The notes under the pieces were generated by a model, which did no database searches, was not told the origin of the DNA, and saw only the letters and a list, made by a program, of their open reading frames with translations. A program made the position numbers and the translations under genes. A DNA stretch of 64,000 nucleotides from an uncultured Tropicimonas sp. (GTDB taxonomy: Bacteria > Pseudomonadota > Alphaproteobacteria > Rhodobacterales > Rhodobacteraceae): assembly GCA_947495685.1 (NCBI GenBank), contig CANLZY010000008.1, positions 62,001-126,000 on the forward strand, written 5' to 3'. Below, piece after piece: positions 20,667 through 29,854 of this stretch (position 1 is the stretch's first letter; every line of letters begins with the position of its first letter).

Positions 20667-23084
20667 ATGCTTGAGCCTCTGAGCCAATCTTATCCCGTGC
20701 TGCCGCTGCGCGATATCGTGGTGTTCCCGCACATGATCGTCCCCCTATTCGTTGGACGCGACAAATCTGTCCGCGCCCTGGAAGAGGTGATGCAGGACGA
20801 CAAGCAGATCCTTCTGGCAAGCCAGATCGACCCTGCCGAGGACGACCCGGAATCGAGCGGGATCTACAAGGCAGGCGTCCTGGCCAACGTGTTGCAATTG
20901 CTGAAACTGCCCGACGGCACCGTGAAGGTGCTGGTGGAAGGAATCCGCCGCGTACGGATTGTCGAATACCTTGAAAACGAAGATTTCTTCGAGGCCCATG
21001 CCGAGTTTCTGACCGAATTGCCGGGAGATGAGGACACGGTCACGGCGCTGGTCCGCTCGGTCGGTGAGGAATTCGAGCGCTACTCGAAGATCAAGAAGAA
21101 CATCCCCGAAGAGGCTCTTGCCGCCGTCGCCGAAACCCGGGACAGCGCCAAGCTGGCGGATCTCGTGTCTGGGCACCTCGGCGTCGAGGTCGACCAGAAG
21201 CAGGAGCTTCTGGAAACGCTGTCGGTCGCCGAACGGCTGGAAAAGGTCTATGGGCTGATGCAGGGCGAAATGTCTGTCCTGCAGGTCGAGAAGAAGATCA
21301 AGACCCGCGTGAAGTCCCAGATGGAGCGTACACAGCGCGAGTACTATCTGAACGAGCAGATGAAGGCGATCCAGCGCGAGCTGGGCGATGGCGACGAAGG
21401 CCAGAACGAGATCGCCGAGCTGGAACAGAAGATCGCCGACACGAAGCTGTCCAAGGAAGCGGCCGAAAAGGTCGAGGGCGAGCTGAAGAAGCTCAAGAAC
21501 ATGTCGCCCATGTCGGCCGAGGCCACCGTGGTGCGCAACTACCTCGACTGGATGCTGTCGATCCCGTGGGGGACGAAATCCCGCATGAAAAAGGACCTGT
21601 TCAAGGCCCAGGCAGTGCTCGACAACGATCACTACGGGCTGGAAAAGGTCAAGGAACGCATTGTCGAATACCTCGCGGTGCAGCAGCGGTCGGCCAAGCT
21701 GAAGGGCCCGATCCTTTGCCTCGTCGGCCCTCCGGGCGTCGGCAAGACCTCGCTTGGAAAATCGGTTGCCCATGCGACGGGGCGCGAGTTTATCCGCATC
21801 AGCCTTGGCGGCGTGCGCGATGAATCCGAGATCCGCGGTCACCGTCGGACCTACATCGGCTCCATGCCGGGCAAGATCATCCAGGCGCTGAAGAAGGCCA
21901 AGACCACGAACCCGCTCATCCTGCTCGACGAGATCGACAAGATGGGTCAGGATTTCCGTGGAGATCCGGCGTCGGCAATGCTGGAAGTGCTTGATCCGGA
22001 ACAGAACTCGACCTTTGTCGATCATTACATGGAAGTGGAGTACGACCTCTCCAACGTGCTGTTCCTGACAACGGCGAACTCCTACAACATGCCCGGCCCA
22101 TTGCTCGACCGGATGGAGATCATCACGCTTGCCGGCTACACCGAGGACGAAAAGCAGGAGATCGCGCGCCGTCATCTGATCGAAAAGCAGATGAAGAACC
22201 ACGGCCTGCGTCCAAGCGAGTTCGAACTGACCGACGCGGCGCTGACCGAGATCATCCGCACGTACACCCGCGAAGCGGGCGTGCGGAACCTGGAGCGCGA
22301 AATCGCCAAGCTGGCCCGGAAGTCGATCACCAGGATCGTCAAGAAGGAATCCAGCAAGGTTGTCATCGAGCCCGAGGATCTGGAATCGTTCCTCGGCGTG
22401 AAGCGGTTCCGCTATGGCCTGGCTGAACAGGAAAACCAGATTGGTGTTGTCACTGGGCTGGCCTGGACCAGCGTCGGCGGCGACTTGTTGTCGATCGAGG
22501 CGCTGATGCTGCCCGGCAAGGGGCGGATGAAGACCACCGGCAAGCTGGGCGACGTGATGAAGGAGAGCATCGACGCGGCCAACAGTTTCGTGCGCTCCAT
22601 CGCGCCTGAAATCGGGGTGAAGCCGACCAAGTTCGACACGATCGACATCCACGTGCACGTTCCGGAGGGCGCCACGCCCAAGGACGGGCCATCGGCCGGT
22701 GTCGGGATGGTGACCTCGATCGTTTCCGTGTTGACCCGGATTCCGGTGCGCAAGGACATTGCCATGACCGGCGAAGTCACGCTGCGGGGCAACGTGCTGG
22801 CCATCGGTGGTCTGAAGGAGAAGCTGCTTGCGGCGCTGCGAGGCGGCGTCAAGACGGTGCTGATCCCTGCCGAGAACGAAAAGGACCTGCCGGAGATCCC
22901 GGACAACGTGAAGGACGGGATGGAGATCATCCCGGTGGCGCATGTTCGGGACGTGCTCAAGCACGCTTTGATCTCGGTGCCGGAACCGATCGAGTGGGAC
23001 GAGGCTGCTGAAGAGGCTGCCGCGGCTGAACGTGCCGCCTCGGCGGCGGGCACCGCAAAACCGGTTCCGCCCACCGCACATTGA
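20667..23084 (+). CDS. lon: ATP-dependent protease Lon
   Basis: YPVLPLRDIVVFPHM, GPPGVGKTSLGKS, catalytic PKDGPSAGVGM, K in GGLKEKLLAALRGG. Confidence 0.98.
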   Translation: MLEPLSQSYPVLPLRDIVVFPHMIVPLFVGRDKSVRALEEVMQDDKQILLASQIDPAEDDPESSGIYKAGVLANVLQLLKLPDGTVKVLVEGIRRVRIVEYLENEDFFEAHAEFLTELPGDEDTVTALVRSVGEEFERYSKIKKNIPEEALAAVAETRDSAKLADLVSGHLGVEVDQKQELLETLSVAERLEKVYGLMQGEMSVLQVEKKIKTRVKSQMERTQREYYLNEQMKAIQRELGDGDEGQNEIAELEQKIADTKLSKEAAEKVEGELKKLKNMSPMSAEATVVRNYLDWMLSIPWGTKSRMKKDLFKAQAVLDNDHYGLEKVKERIVEYLAVQQRSAKLKGPILCLVGPPGVGKTSLGKSVAHATGREFIRISLGGVRDESEIRGHRRTYIGSMPGKIIQALKKAKTTNPLILLDEIDKMGQDFRGDPASAMLEVLDPEQNSTFVDHYMEVEYDLSNVLFLTTANSYNMPGPLLDRMEIITLAGYTEDEKQEIARRHLIEKQMKNHGLRPSEFELTDAALTEIIRTYTREAGVRNLEREIAKLARKSITRIVKKESSKVVIEPEDLESFLGVKRFRYGLAEQENQIGVVTGLAWTSVGGDLLSIEALMLPGKGRMKTTGKLGDVMKESIDAANSFVRSIAPEIGVKPTKFDTIDIHVHVPEGATPKDGPSAGVGMVTSIVSVLTRIPVRKDIAMTGEVTLRGNVLAIGGLKEKLLAALRGGVKTVLIPAENEKDLPEIPDNVKDGMEIIPVAHVRDVLKHALISVPEPIEWDEAAEEAAAAERAASAAGTAKPVPPTAH

Positions 23085-23103
23085 GCGGTTCTGACAGAAA
23101 CGA

Positions 23104-23133
23104 CAAAGGGCGCCCGAAATTGGGCGCCCTTTG
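23104..23133. terminator. terminator hairpin downstream of lon
   Basis: caaagggcgccc-gaaatt-gggcgccctttg. Confidence 0.85.
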
Positions 23134-23156
23134 CTGTTTGAAGGAGCCGTGTCGGG

Positions 23157-23864
23157 TTAGTGGTTGCGTTTGCGCAGACCGGTCATGCCACCCAGCAGGG
23201 CCAGACCGCCCAGCAGCACCTGCAGCGACGCGGGCACCGGGACGGCGCCGACCTGGCTGGTCAGCGTCAGGTCATCCAGGGCAAAATCGTTGCTCGAGAA
23301 CTGCGTACTGGCGTTGATCAGATGAAACGTCGCCGAGGTGGCCGCGCCGGATGTCCATTGCATGTCGTTTTCCGCCCAGGCATCCTGCGCCGTCGAAATG
23401 GCGAGGGATCCGACATCGCTGCCGTCCATCTTCAGCTTTTGCGTCGAGGCGCCGCCAAACCAAAGCGTCCCCCAAGCGGTGAAATCATAGGTCGCGTTGG
23501 GCGTCACGGTCACCGTCTGTTCCCAGAACACGACGCTGCTGTTGTTGCTGCCGTTCACGAACAGCGCCAGGCCAGAACCCGTCGTGTGATCGCCGCCACG
23601 CGCGCCCTGTGCCGGGTTGCCGCTGAAGGCCATGTTGATGTGCGGGGCAACCTGGACCGTCTGTCGTCCGCCCAATGTTCCGCCGCTCAGCAGCGTATAC
23701 TGGCAATTGGTGGTGAACCCACTGTACCCGGCTTCAAAGTCGCCGTTGACGATCTGGTTCGTCGTGGCGGCGGAAGATTTCCCGGCGGCCGAAATAGCCC
23801 CGATCGGCAGACAGAGGGCGGTAGTACTGGCAAGGATGTGAGAATTCGGCAGTCGTATTTTCGC
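23157..23864 (-). pseudogene. VPLPA/PEP-CTERM-type sorting-domain exported protein; reading frame lacks an ATG/GTG/TTG start before the signal peptide
   Basis: C-term VPVPASLQVLLGGLALLGGMTGLRKRNH; manual extension upstream of the called TTG (23675): AKIRLPNSHILASTTALCLPIGAISAAGKSSAATTNQIVNGDFEAGYSGFTTNCQYTLLSGGTLGGRQ..., in-frame TGA at 23913-23915. Confidence 0.6.
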
Positions 23865-24144
23865 GAAGGATGAGTGTCGAAAGAAAGTCCCACGTCGAAG
23901 ATTTCCCCAAAGTCAATTTGGCATTTCCATGCCTGATGAAGCGTTTCTTGCAGGTTGGGTAGCGGTGGCTTTGGGATGCTGAAAATGCAGAACAAACGCT
24001 TCATCCGCAGGCCAGACTGTCAACGCGGTTGAGCGAGACTGCGGGGCAAGACCTCCGCCAAGGACGGCCCGGCTGCCGCAAGCCGGGCGCGCGCAATGTG
24101 GTGGGCCAAGAAGGCCGCGGCGGGGCCTGCAGCGCAGGAGATGA

Positions 24145-24165
24145 CGCCGGCCCAGCGGGCCGGCG
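24145..24165 (-). terminator. hairpin downstream of Fe-ADH gene
   Basis: cgccggccc-agc-gggccggcg, 9-bp perfect stem. Confidence 0.5.
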
Positions 24166-24193
24166 ATTGCATTGCACAGCTCAGGGCACTCCG

Positions 24194-25339
24194 TCAGAGC
24201 AGCGCCTCGAACAGCGCGCGGGTGTTGTCAAACGTCATCTCGACCGGGTTACCCCCGGTGCTGGGGTCGTTCAGCGCCGAGCGGGTCAGGGCGTCGAGGT
24301 CGGGGTTTGTCACGCCGAGGTCGGTCAGGGTGCGCGGGATGGCCATGCTGTCGTTCAGCCCGTCGACATAGGCACAGAACCCGTCAAAGCCGCCGTCGAT
24401 CCCCAGATAGGCCGCAGCCTGTGCCAGGATGCCCTCACAGGGCGCCCGGTTGAACTGCAGGACGGCGGGCATGCAGACGGCGTTGGTGGTGCCGTGATGG
24501 GTGTGATGCACCGCACCGATCGGGTGGCTCAGCGCATGGATGGCGCCGAGACCCTTCTGGAACCCCGTTGCGCCCATCGCCGCCGCCGACATCATGTGGG
24601 CGCGCGCTTCGATATCCGTCCCATCGGCATACGCGCGCGGCAGGTAGTCCTTGACCAGCCGCATGCCCTCCAGCGCGATGCCCTGGCTCATCGGATGGTA
24701 ATGCGGTGAACAATACGCCTCCACGCAATGGGCAAAGGCGTCCAGACCGGTGCCGGCGGTGATGAATTTCGGCATCCCGACGGTCAGTTCCGGATCGCAG
24801 ATCACCACGGATGGCAGCATCTTTGGGTGGAAGATGATCTTTTTCTCGTGGGTTTCGGAATTGGTGATGATCGACGCGCGGCCAACCTCCGACCCGGTGC
24901 CGGCGGTGGTAGGCACCGCCACGATGGGGTGGATGCCGGCGGGGTCGGCGCGGGTCCACCAGTCGCCAACATCCTCGAAATCCCACAGGGGGCGGGATTG
25001 GCCCGCCATGAAGGCCAGCGTCTTGGCAAGGTCCAGCCCCGAGCCACCGCCAAAGGCAACAACGCCGTCATAGCCGCCGTCGCGATAGACCTTCAGCCCC
25101 GCTTCGACATTGGCGTCTGTGGGGTTCGGATCGACCTCCGAGAACATGGCGCGGCCCAGTCCGGCCACCTCCAGCAGGTCCAGCGTGCGGGAGGTGATCT
25201 CCATCGGGCCCAGCCCGCGGTCGGTAACCAGCAGGGGCTTCTTGATGCCCGCGGTGGCGCAGGCATCGGCGATCTCGGCGATCCGACCGGCACCGAAGCG
25301 GATCGGGGTGGGGTAGTTCCAGTTTCCAACCAGGTTCAT
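24194..25339 (-). CDS. iron-containing alcohol dehydrogenase
   Basis: FGAGRIAEIADAC, GGGSGLDLAK, TTAGTGSEVGR, DAFAHCVEAY, GAIHALSHPIGAVHHTHHG metal site. Confidence 0.95.
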   Translation of the reverse strand: MNLVGNWNYPTPIRFGAGRIAEIADACATAGIKKPLLVTDRGLGPMEITSRTLDLLEVAGLGRAMFSEVDPNPTDANVEAGLKVYRDGGYDGVVAFGGGSGLDLAKTLAFMAGQSRPLWDFEDVGDWWTRADPAGIHPIVAVPTTAGTGSEVGRASIITNSETHEKKIIFHPKMLPSVVICDPELTVGMPKFITAGTGLDAFAHCVEAYCSPHYHPMSQGIALEGMRLVKDYLPRAYADGTDIEARAHMMSAAAMGATGFQKGLGAIHALSHPIGAVHHTHHGTTNAVCMPAVLQFNRAPCEGILAQAAAYLGIDGGFDGFCAYVDGLNDSMAIPRTLTDLGVTNPDLDALTRSALNDPSTGGNPVEMTFDNTRALFEALL

Positions 25340-25343
25340 GGGG

Positions 25344-26720
25344 TCAGGCTTTCTTCAGGTGGTAGGATTTCGGGCGGGTGAGGCCATGGAAGCCAAGAAC
25401 CGACAGGCCAGCGCCGCGGCCAGTGTCCTTGCAGCCGGTCCAACACAGCGCCGGGTCGAGGTAATCGCAACGATTCATGAACACGGTGCCCGTCTGCAGG
25501 CGTTTACCGATGGCATCGGCGGCCTTGGTGTCCTGCGTCCAGATCGAGGCAGTCAGGCCGAAATCGCTGTCGTTCATCAGCGCGATGGCCTCTTCGTCGT
25601 CCTTGACGGGCATGATGCCGACAACCGGGCCAAAGCTCTCGTCGCGCATCACCCGCATGTCGTGGGTGACATTGGTCAGGATCTGCGGCGACAGGTAGGT
25701 GCCGCCATCGTCCTCGGCGAAGGTCTCGATATGGGCGGTGGCGCCGTCTGCCAGCGCCTCGGCGATCTGGGCGCGCACCTCGTCGGCAAACCGGACGTTG
25801 GCCATCGGGCCGATCGTGGTCTCCGGGGCCAACGGGTTGCCCAGCGTGTAGCCATTGACGATCGCGACGCACTTGGCGAGGAAATCGTCATAGACGCTTT
25901 CGTGCACGTAAATCCGTTCGATCCCGCAGCAGCACTGGCCAGAGTTGAACATCGCGCCGTCGATCAGCGTGTCGGCAGCGGCCTGGACATCGGCATCGGC
26001 GCGCACGTAGCCCGGGTCCTTGCCGCCAAGTTCGGTCGAGACGGCGGTGAAGGTTCCAGCGGCGGCGCGCTCCATGGCCTGACCGCCGCCGACGGATCCG
26101 GTGAAATTCACAAGGTTGAAGGCGCGGCCCGCGATCAGCGCCGAGGTCGTGTCATGGGACAGGAAGACGTTCTGGAACACGTTCTCGGGGATGCCGGCGG
26201 CATGAAACGCCTCGGCCATGCGCTCGCCCACCAACAGGGTCTGCGCAGCATGTTTCAGCACCACGCTGTTGCCCGCGATCAGCGCCGGGGCCACGGTGTT
26301 GATCGCGGTCATGTAGGGATAGTTCCAGGGCGCCACGACAAACACCACACCACAGGGCTCGCGCTCGATCTTGCGCAGGAAGGTGTTGCTGTCCTCGATC
26401 ACGAGTGGGGCCAGGGCGCTCTCGGCGATGTCGGCCATGTAGCTGGCCCGTTCGTTGAAGCCGCCGAACTCTCCGCCATATCGGACCGGGCGACCCATCT
26501 GGTGCGCCAGTTCCAGCGCCATGCGGTCGGTGGTCTTGCCGACTTCGGCCACGGCGGCGCGCACCAGCGCGATGCGTTCTGCCAGCGGGCGTGCGGCCCA
26601 GGCCGGTTGAGCGGCGCGGGCCCGCGCGGCGGCCTCGATGGCCGCGGCCTCGCTCAGGAGCGGTCGTTCCGCATAGATCGATCCGTCGATCGGCGAGATG
26701 CATTTGACTGTCTGTGTCAT
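25344..26720 (-). CDS. aldehyde dehydrogenase family protein
   Basis: APWNYPYMTAINTVAPAL, NFTGSVGGGQAM, TELGGKDP, FNSGQCCCGIERIYV. Confidence 0.95.
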   Translation of the reverse strand: MTQTVKCISPIDGSIYAERPLLSEAAAIEAAARARAAQPAWAARPLAERIALVRAAVAEVGKTTDRMALELAHQMGRPVRYGGEFGGFNERASYMADIAESALAPLVIEDSNTFLRKIEREPCGVVFVVAPWNYPYMTAINTVAPALIAGNSVVLKHAAQTLLVGERMAEAFHAAGIPENVFQNVFLSHDTTSALIAGRAFNLVNFTGSVGGGQAMERAAAGTFTAVSTELGGKDPGYVRADADVQAAADTLIDGAMFNSGQCCCGIERIYVHESVYDDFLAKCVAIVNGYTLGNPLAPETTIGPMANVRFADEVRAQIAEALADGATAHIETFAEDDGGTYLSPQILTNVTHDMRVMRDESFGPVVGIMPVKDDEEAIALMNDSDFGLTASIWTQDTKAADAIGKRLQTGTVFMNRCDYLDPALCWTGCKDTGRGAGLSVLGFHGLTRPKSYHLKKA

Positions 26721-26901
26721 GTCGTTTTCTTTGCGTAGCTGCTGACCGCGACGTCAGTTCCGCCGGGATCGTTGAAGTGAATCGGGATCGGGCACGGGGT
26801 ACCCGAGAATGTCACGGCTGGCCGGTCTGGCGCGTGAGCGTGGGATGCCGCGGTCCGATCGGTTCCCCGAGCGGCCAACAGTGCAGGGGCGATGGCGGTG
26901 A

Positions 26902-27279
26902 TCATTCGGTGCCACCCTTGTGGGCGTTCAGGCTGGAGACCAGGAAATGCCACGCTCCGTCCCCGTCGCGGGACAGTACATCGAGCGAGGTTCCCGCCTC
27001 GGGACCGTCTGATGTATCGGCCGAATATCGCAACAGGACATAGGCCAGATCGTCGCGCGCATCCGCCTTCAGGATGTCGAGCCGCTTGTTGTCTTCGCGG
27101 TGTTCGAACCAGGCCTGATGCGCGTCCGCAATGGCCGCGCGACCGACAACAGGGGGGGCGAAGGGCGAATGGATTTCACCGGCGACTCCGTAGAACGCTG
27201 CGCAGGTGGCGGCATCCTGTGCCGCATAGGCCGCGAGATAGCCGTCCAGCAAACGGCGAAGCTCTGTCCCGAATGTCAT
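26902..27279 (-). CDS. NTF2/SnoaL-like small protein
   Basis: MTFGTELRRLLDGYLAAYAAQDAATCAAFYGVAGEIHSPFAPPVVGRAAIADAHQAWF; in-operon. Confidence 0.75.
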   Translation of the reverse strand: MTFGTELRRLLDGYLAAYAAQDAATCAAFYGVAGEIHSPFAPPVVGRAAIADAHQAWFEHREDNKRLDILKADARDDLAYVLLRYSADTSDGPEAGTSLDVLSRDGDGAWHFLVSSLNAHKGGTE

Positions 27280-27281
27280 GG

Positions 27282-28652
27282 TCAGGCCCGCTCGAATCCG
27301 CGCGCGATCTCCCAATCGGTGACCACGCGGTCGAACTCTTCCAGTTCCCATTCGGCGGCGCGGGTGTAGTGGTCGATGACGGCATCGCCCATGGCTTCGC
27401 GCAACATTCTGGAGCCAGTGAAGACCTGGATCGCCGCGCCGAGGGTGCGGGGGATTTCGGCCGCGGCGGTCTCGGCGTTTTCGTAGAGATCGCCCTGGAT
27501 CGCCGGGGACAATTCCAACCCGTCCTCGATCCCCTTGATGCCCGCCGCCAACAGGGCCGCCTGCGCCAGATAGGGGTTCAGGTCGGAGCCTCCGATGCGG
27601 CATTCCATGCGCACCGCCTTGGTGCCGTCGCCGCACAGCCGGAACCCGGCGGTGCGGTTGTCGACCGACCAGACGGCCTTGGTTGGGGCGAAGGTGCCCT
27701 TCATGAAGCGTTTGTAGCTGTTGACATAGGGCGCCAGGAACACCGTGTATTCCGGGGCATAGGCAATCAGGCCGGCGCAGAACTGCCGCATCAGGGTCGA
27801 CATGCCATGGGGGGCGTCCGGGTCGAGGAAGGCCGGCGTGCTGCCGCTCCACATGGACATGTGAACATGGCTCGAACTGCCGACCCGGTCCTGGTGCCAT
27901 TTGGGCAGGAAGCTTGCGGCGTGACCCTGTTGCCAGGCGATTTCCTTTGTGGCGTGCTTGGCGATGGTGTGATTGTCGGCACAGGCCAGTGCATCGGCAT
28001 AGCGGATGTTCAGCTCTTCCTGCCCGGCCTCGGCCTCGCCCTTGGTGTTTTCGACCGGAATGCCGGCGGCAAACAGGTGGTTGCGCAGAGGGCGCATCAC
28101 GCATTCTTCCTTGGTCGTCTGGAAGATGTTGTAATCTTCGTTGTAGCCCGAGATCGGCGTCAGGTCGCGGAAACCAGATTTGCGGATCTCGTCAAAGCTC
28201 TTTTCGAACAGGAAGAACTCCAGTTCGGTGGCCATCATCGGGGTCAGGCCCATCGCCGTGAGCCGCGCGATCTGCACCTTGAGAATCTCGCGGGGAGAAT
28301 GGGGAACCGGTGCGTGGGTGTGGTGATCGAGGATGTCGCACAGCACCATCGCTGTGCCTTCGAGCCAGGGCACGGGCCGCAGGGTCTCAAGGTCCGGCTT
28401 CATCACGTAATCGCCGTAACCGGTGGACCAGGATGTCGAGGCAAAGCCATCCGGGGTGGCCATTTCGAGGTCTGTTGCCAGCAGGTAGTTGCAGCAATGG
28501 GTTTCTTTCCAGGCGCTGTCGAGGAAGTTCTGCGCGTGGAAACGCTTGCCCATCAGGCGCCCCTGCATGTCGACGAGACAGACCAGAACGGTGTCGATGG
28601 AGCCGTCGGCGACGGCGGTTTTCAGGGCGTCAAAAGTGAGCAGGCCGGGCAT
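27282..28652 (-). CDS. glutamine synthetase family protein (gamma-glutamyl-amide ligase-like)
   Basis: GQ.ELNIRYADAL, SSSHVHMSMW, CRIGGSDLNPYLAQAALLAAGIKGIE; C-term RGFERA. Confidence 0.9.
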   Translation of the reverse strand: MPGLLTFDALKTAVADGSIDTVLVCLVDMQGRLMGKRFHAQNFLDSAWKETHCCNYLLATDLEMATPDGFASTSWSTGYGDYVMKPDLETLRPVPWLEGTAMVLCDILDHHTHAPVPHSPREILKVQIARLTAMGLTPMMATELEFFLFEKSFDEIRKSGFRDLTPISGYNEDYNIFQTTKEECVMRPLRNHLFAAGIPVENTKGEAEAGQEELNIRYADALACADNHTIAKHATKEIAWQQGHAASFLPKWHQDRVGSSSHVHMSMWSGSTPAFLDPDAPHGMSTLMRQFCAGLIAYAPEYTVFLAPYVNSYKRFMKGTFAPTKAVWSVDNRTAGFRLCGDGTKAVRMECRIGGSDLNPYLAQAALLAAGIKGIEDGLELSPAIQGDLYENAETAAAEIPRTLGAAIQVFTGSRMLREAMGDAVIDHYTRAAEWELEEFDRVVTDWEIARGFERA

Positions 28653-28682
28653 GGGCGAGGATCTTTTCTGTTGTTCAACGGC

Positions 28683-28742
28683 GACCGGCCCCTGCGGGAC
28701 CGGTCATTCCTGGTATGTCCGGGCTGGCGCTTCGGCCAGCCC
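28683..28742 (-). terminator. tandem hairpins between dctP2 and the GS-like gene (attenuator/stabiliser candidate)
   Basis: gaccgg...ccggtc (28683-28705) and gggctggc...gccagccc (28721-28742). Confidence 0.45.
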
Positions 28743-28760
28743 GTCCGGTGGGCGCGGGGG

Positions 28761-29795
28761 TCAGCCGTAGCGATAGGGCCGGCCGGCTTTCTCCATGTCG
28801 GCGTTGTACTGCTTGAAGATCTGCACGACCTTGGCCTTGACCTCGGATTCCGCGGCGATCTCGTCCCAGAAGGTGACGGCGGCGGCCTCGACCGTGGCCC
28901 ATTCGGCATCGGGGATCGAGGTGAGTTCCATCTTGGGGCCGTTGACGCGCAACGAGGCTTCGCCGCCCCAGTACCACCACTGGCGATAGTAGTGGGACTG
29001 GTCGCAGCAGACGCGGAACAGGGTCTGCAGGTCTTCGGGCAGCTCGTTCCAGCGGTCCATGTTGGCGAAGAAGGATCCCGCCCAGGCGCCGGAGATGTTG
29101 TTGGTGAGGAAGTAGTTGGTCACGTCGGCCCAGCCAACGGTGTAGTCCTCGGTGATGCCGGACCAGGCGATGCCGTCCAGTTCGCCGGTCTGCACGGCGA
29201 CTTCGATGTCTTCCCACGGCAGGGTCACGGGAACCACGCCGAACTGGGCCAGGAAACGGCCGGCGGTGGGGAAGGTGAAGACCCGCTTGCCCTTGAGGTC
29301 GGCTAGGGAGCGGATCGGATCCTTGGTGGCAAAGTGGCACGGGTCCCATGCGCCGGCCGAGATATGCTTGACGCCGACCTTGGAATACTCGGAATCCCAG
29401 ATCTCGTTCAGGCCGTACTGGTTGAACAGCACCGGCACGTCGAGCGAATAGCGCGAGGCAAACGGGAAGTAGCCGCCAAACACCGTGACCTCGGTCGGCG
29501 AGGCCATCGAATCGTCATCCGACTGCACGGCGTCGATGGTGCCGCGCTGCAGCGCCTGGAACAGCTCGCCCGTTGGCACCAGCTGGTCGGCAAAGAACAG
29601 TTCGATCTGCATCTTGTCGCCGGCGATCTTGTTGAACATGTCGACCGCGGGCTTGATCACATGCTCGCCCAGCGCGGCACCGGCATAGGTCTGCATCCGC
29701 CATTTGATCGTGGACTGCGCCAGGGCCGGTGCGGCCAGCATGGCCCCGGGGGCAAGCGCTGCGGAACCTTTCAGAAATCTGCGTCTCGTGGTCAT
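28761..29795 (-). CDS. TRAP transporter substrate-binding protein (second system)
   Basis: Tat-like TRRRFLKGSAALAPGAML signal; KWRMQTYAGAALGEHVIKPAVDMFNKI. Confidence 0.93.
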   Translation of the reverse strand: MTTRRRFLKGSAALAPGAMLAAPALAQSTIKWRMQTYAGAALGEHVIKPAVDMFNKIAGDKMQIELFFADQLVPTGELFQALQRGTIDAVQSDDDSMASPTEVTVFGGYFPFASRYSLDVPVLFNQYGLNEIWDSEYSKVGVKHISAGAWDPCHFATKDPIRSLADLKGKRVFTFPTAGRFLAQFGVVPVTLPWEDIEVAVQTGELDGIAWSGITEDYTVGWADVTNYFLTNNISGAWAGSFFANMDRWNELPEDLQTLFRVCCDQSHYYRQWWYWGGEASLRVNGPKMELTSIPDAEWATVEAAAVTFWDEIAAESEVKAKVVQIFKQYNADMEKAGRPYRYG

Positions 29796-29854
29796 GTCTT
29801 GTCTCCTGTTGGTTTCCTAGGGTCGGGTGGTGCCCCGTTCGCGGGGTCTGGTGG

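Noticed and set aside
20745-23081. 778-aa minus-strand ORF antisense to lon
   Set aside because: His/Arg/Leu-rich shadow ORF; lon on the plus strand is unambiguous.
24005-24193. Intergenic segment with several short inverted repeats considered as a fourth REP copy
   Set aside because: Does not contain the CTCATCCCGTTGGGCATGG core; only a normal GC hairpin is supported.
26892-29306. 804-aa plus-strand ORF
   Set aside because: Antisense shadow of the NTF2-like, GS-like and dctP genes.
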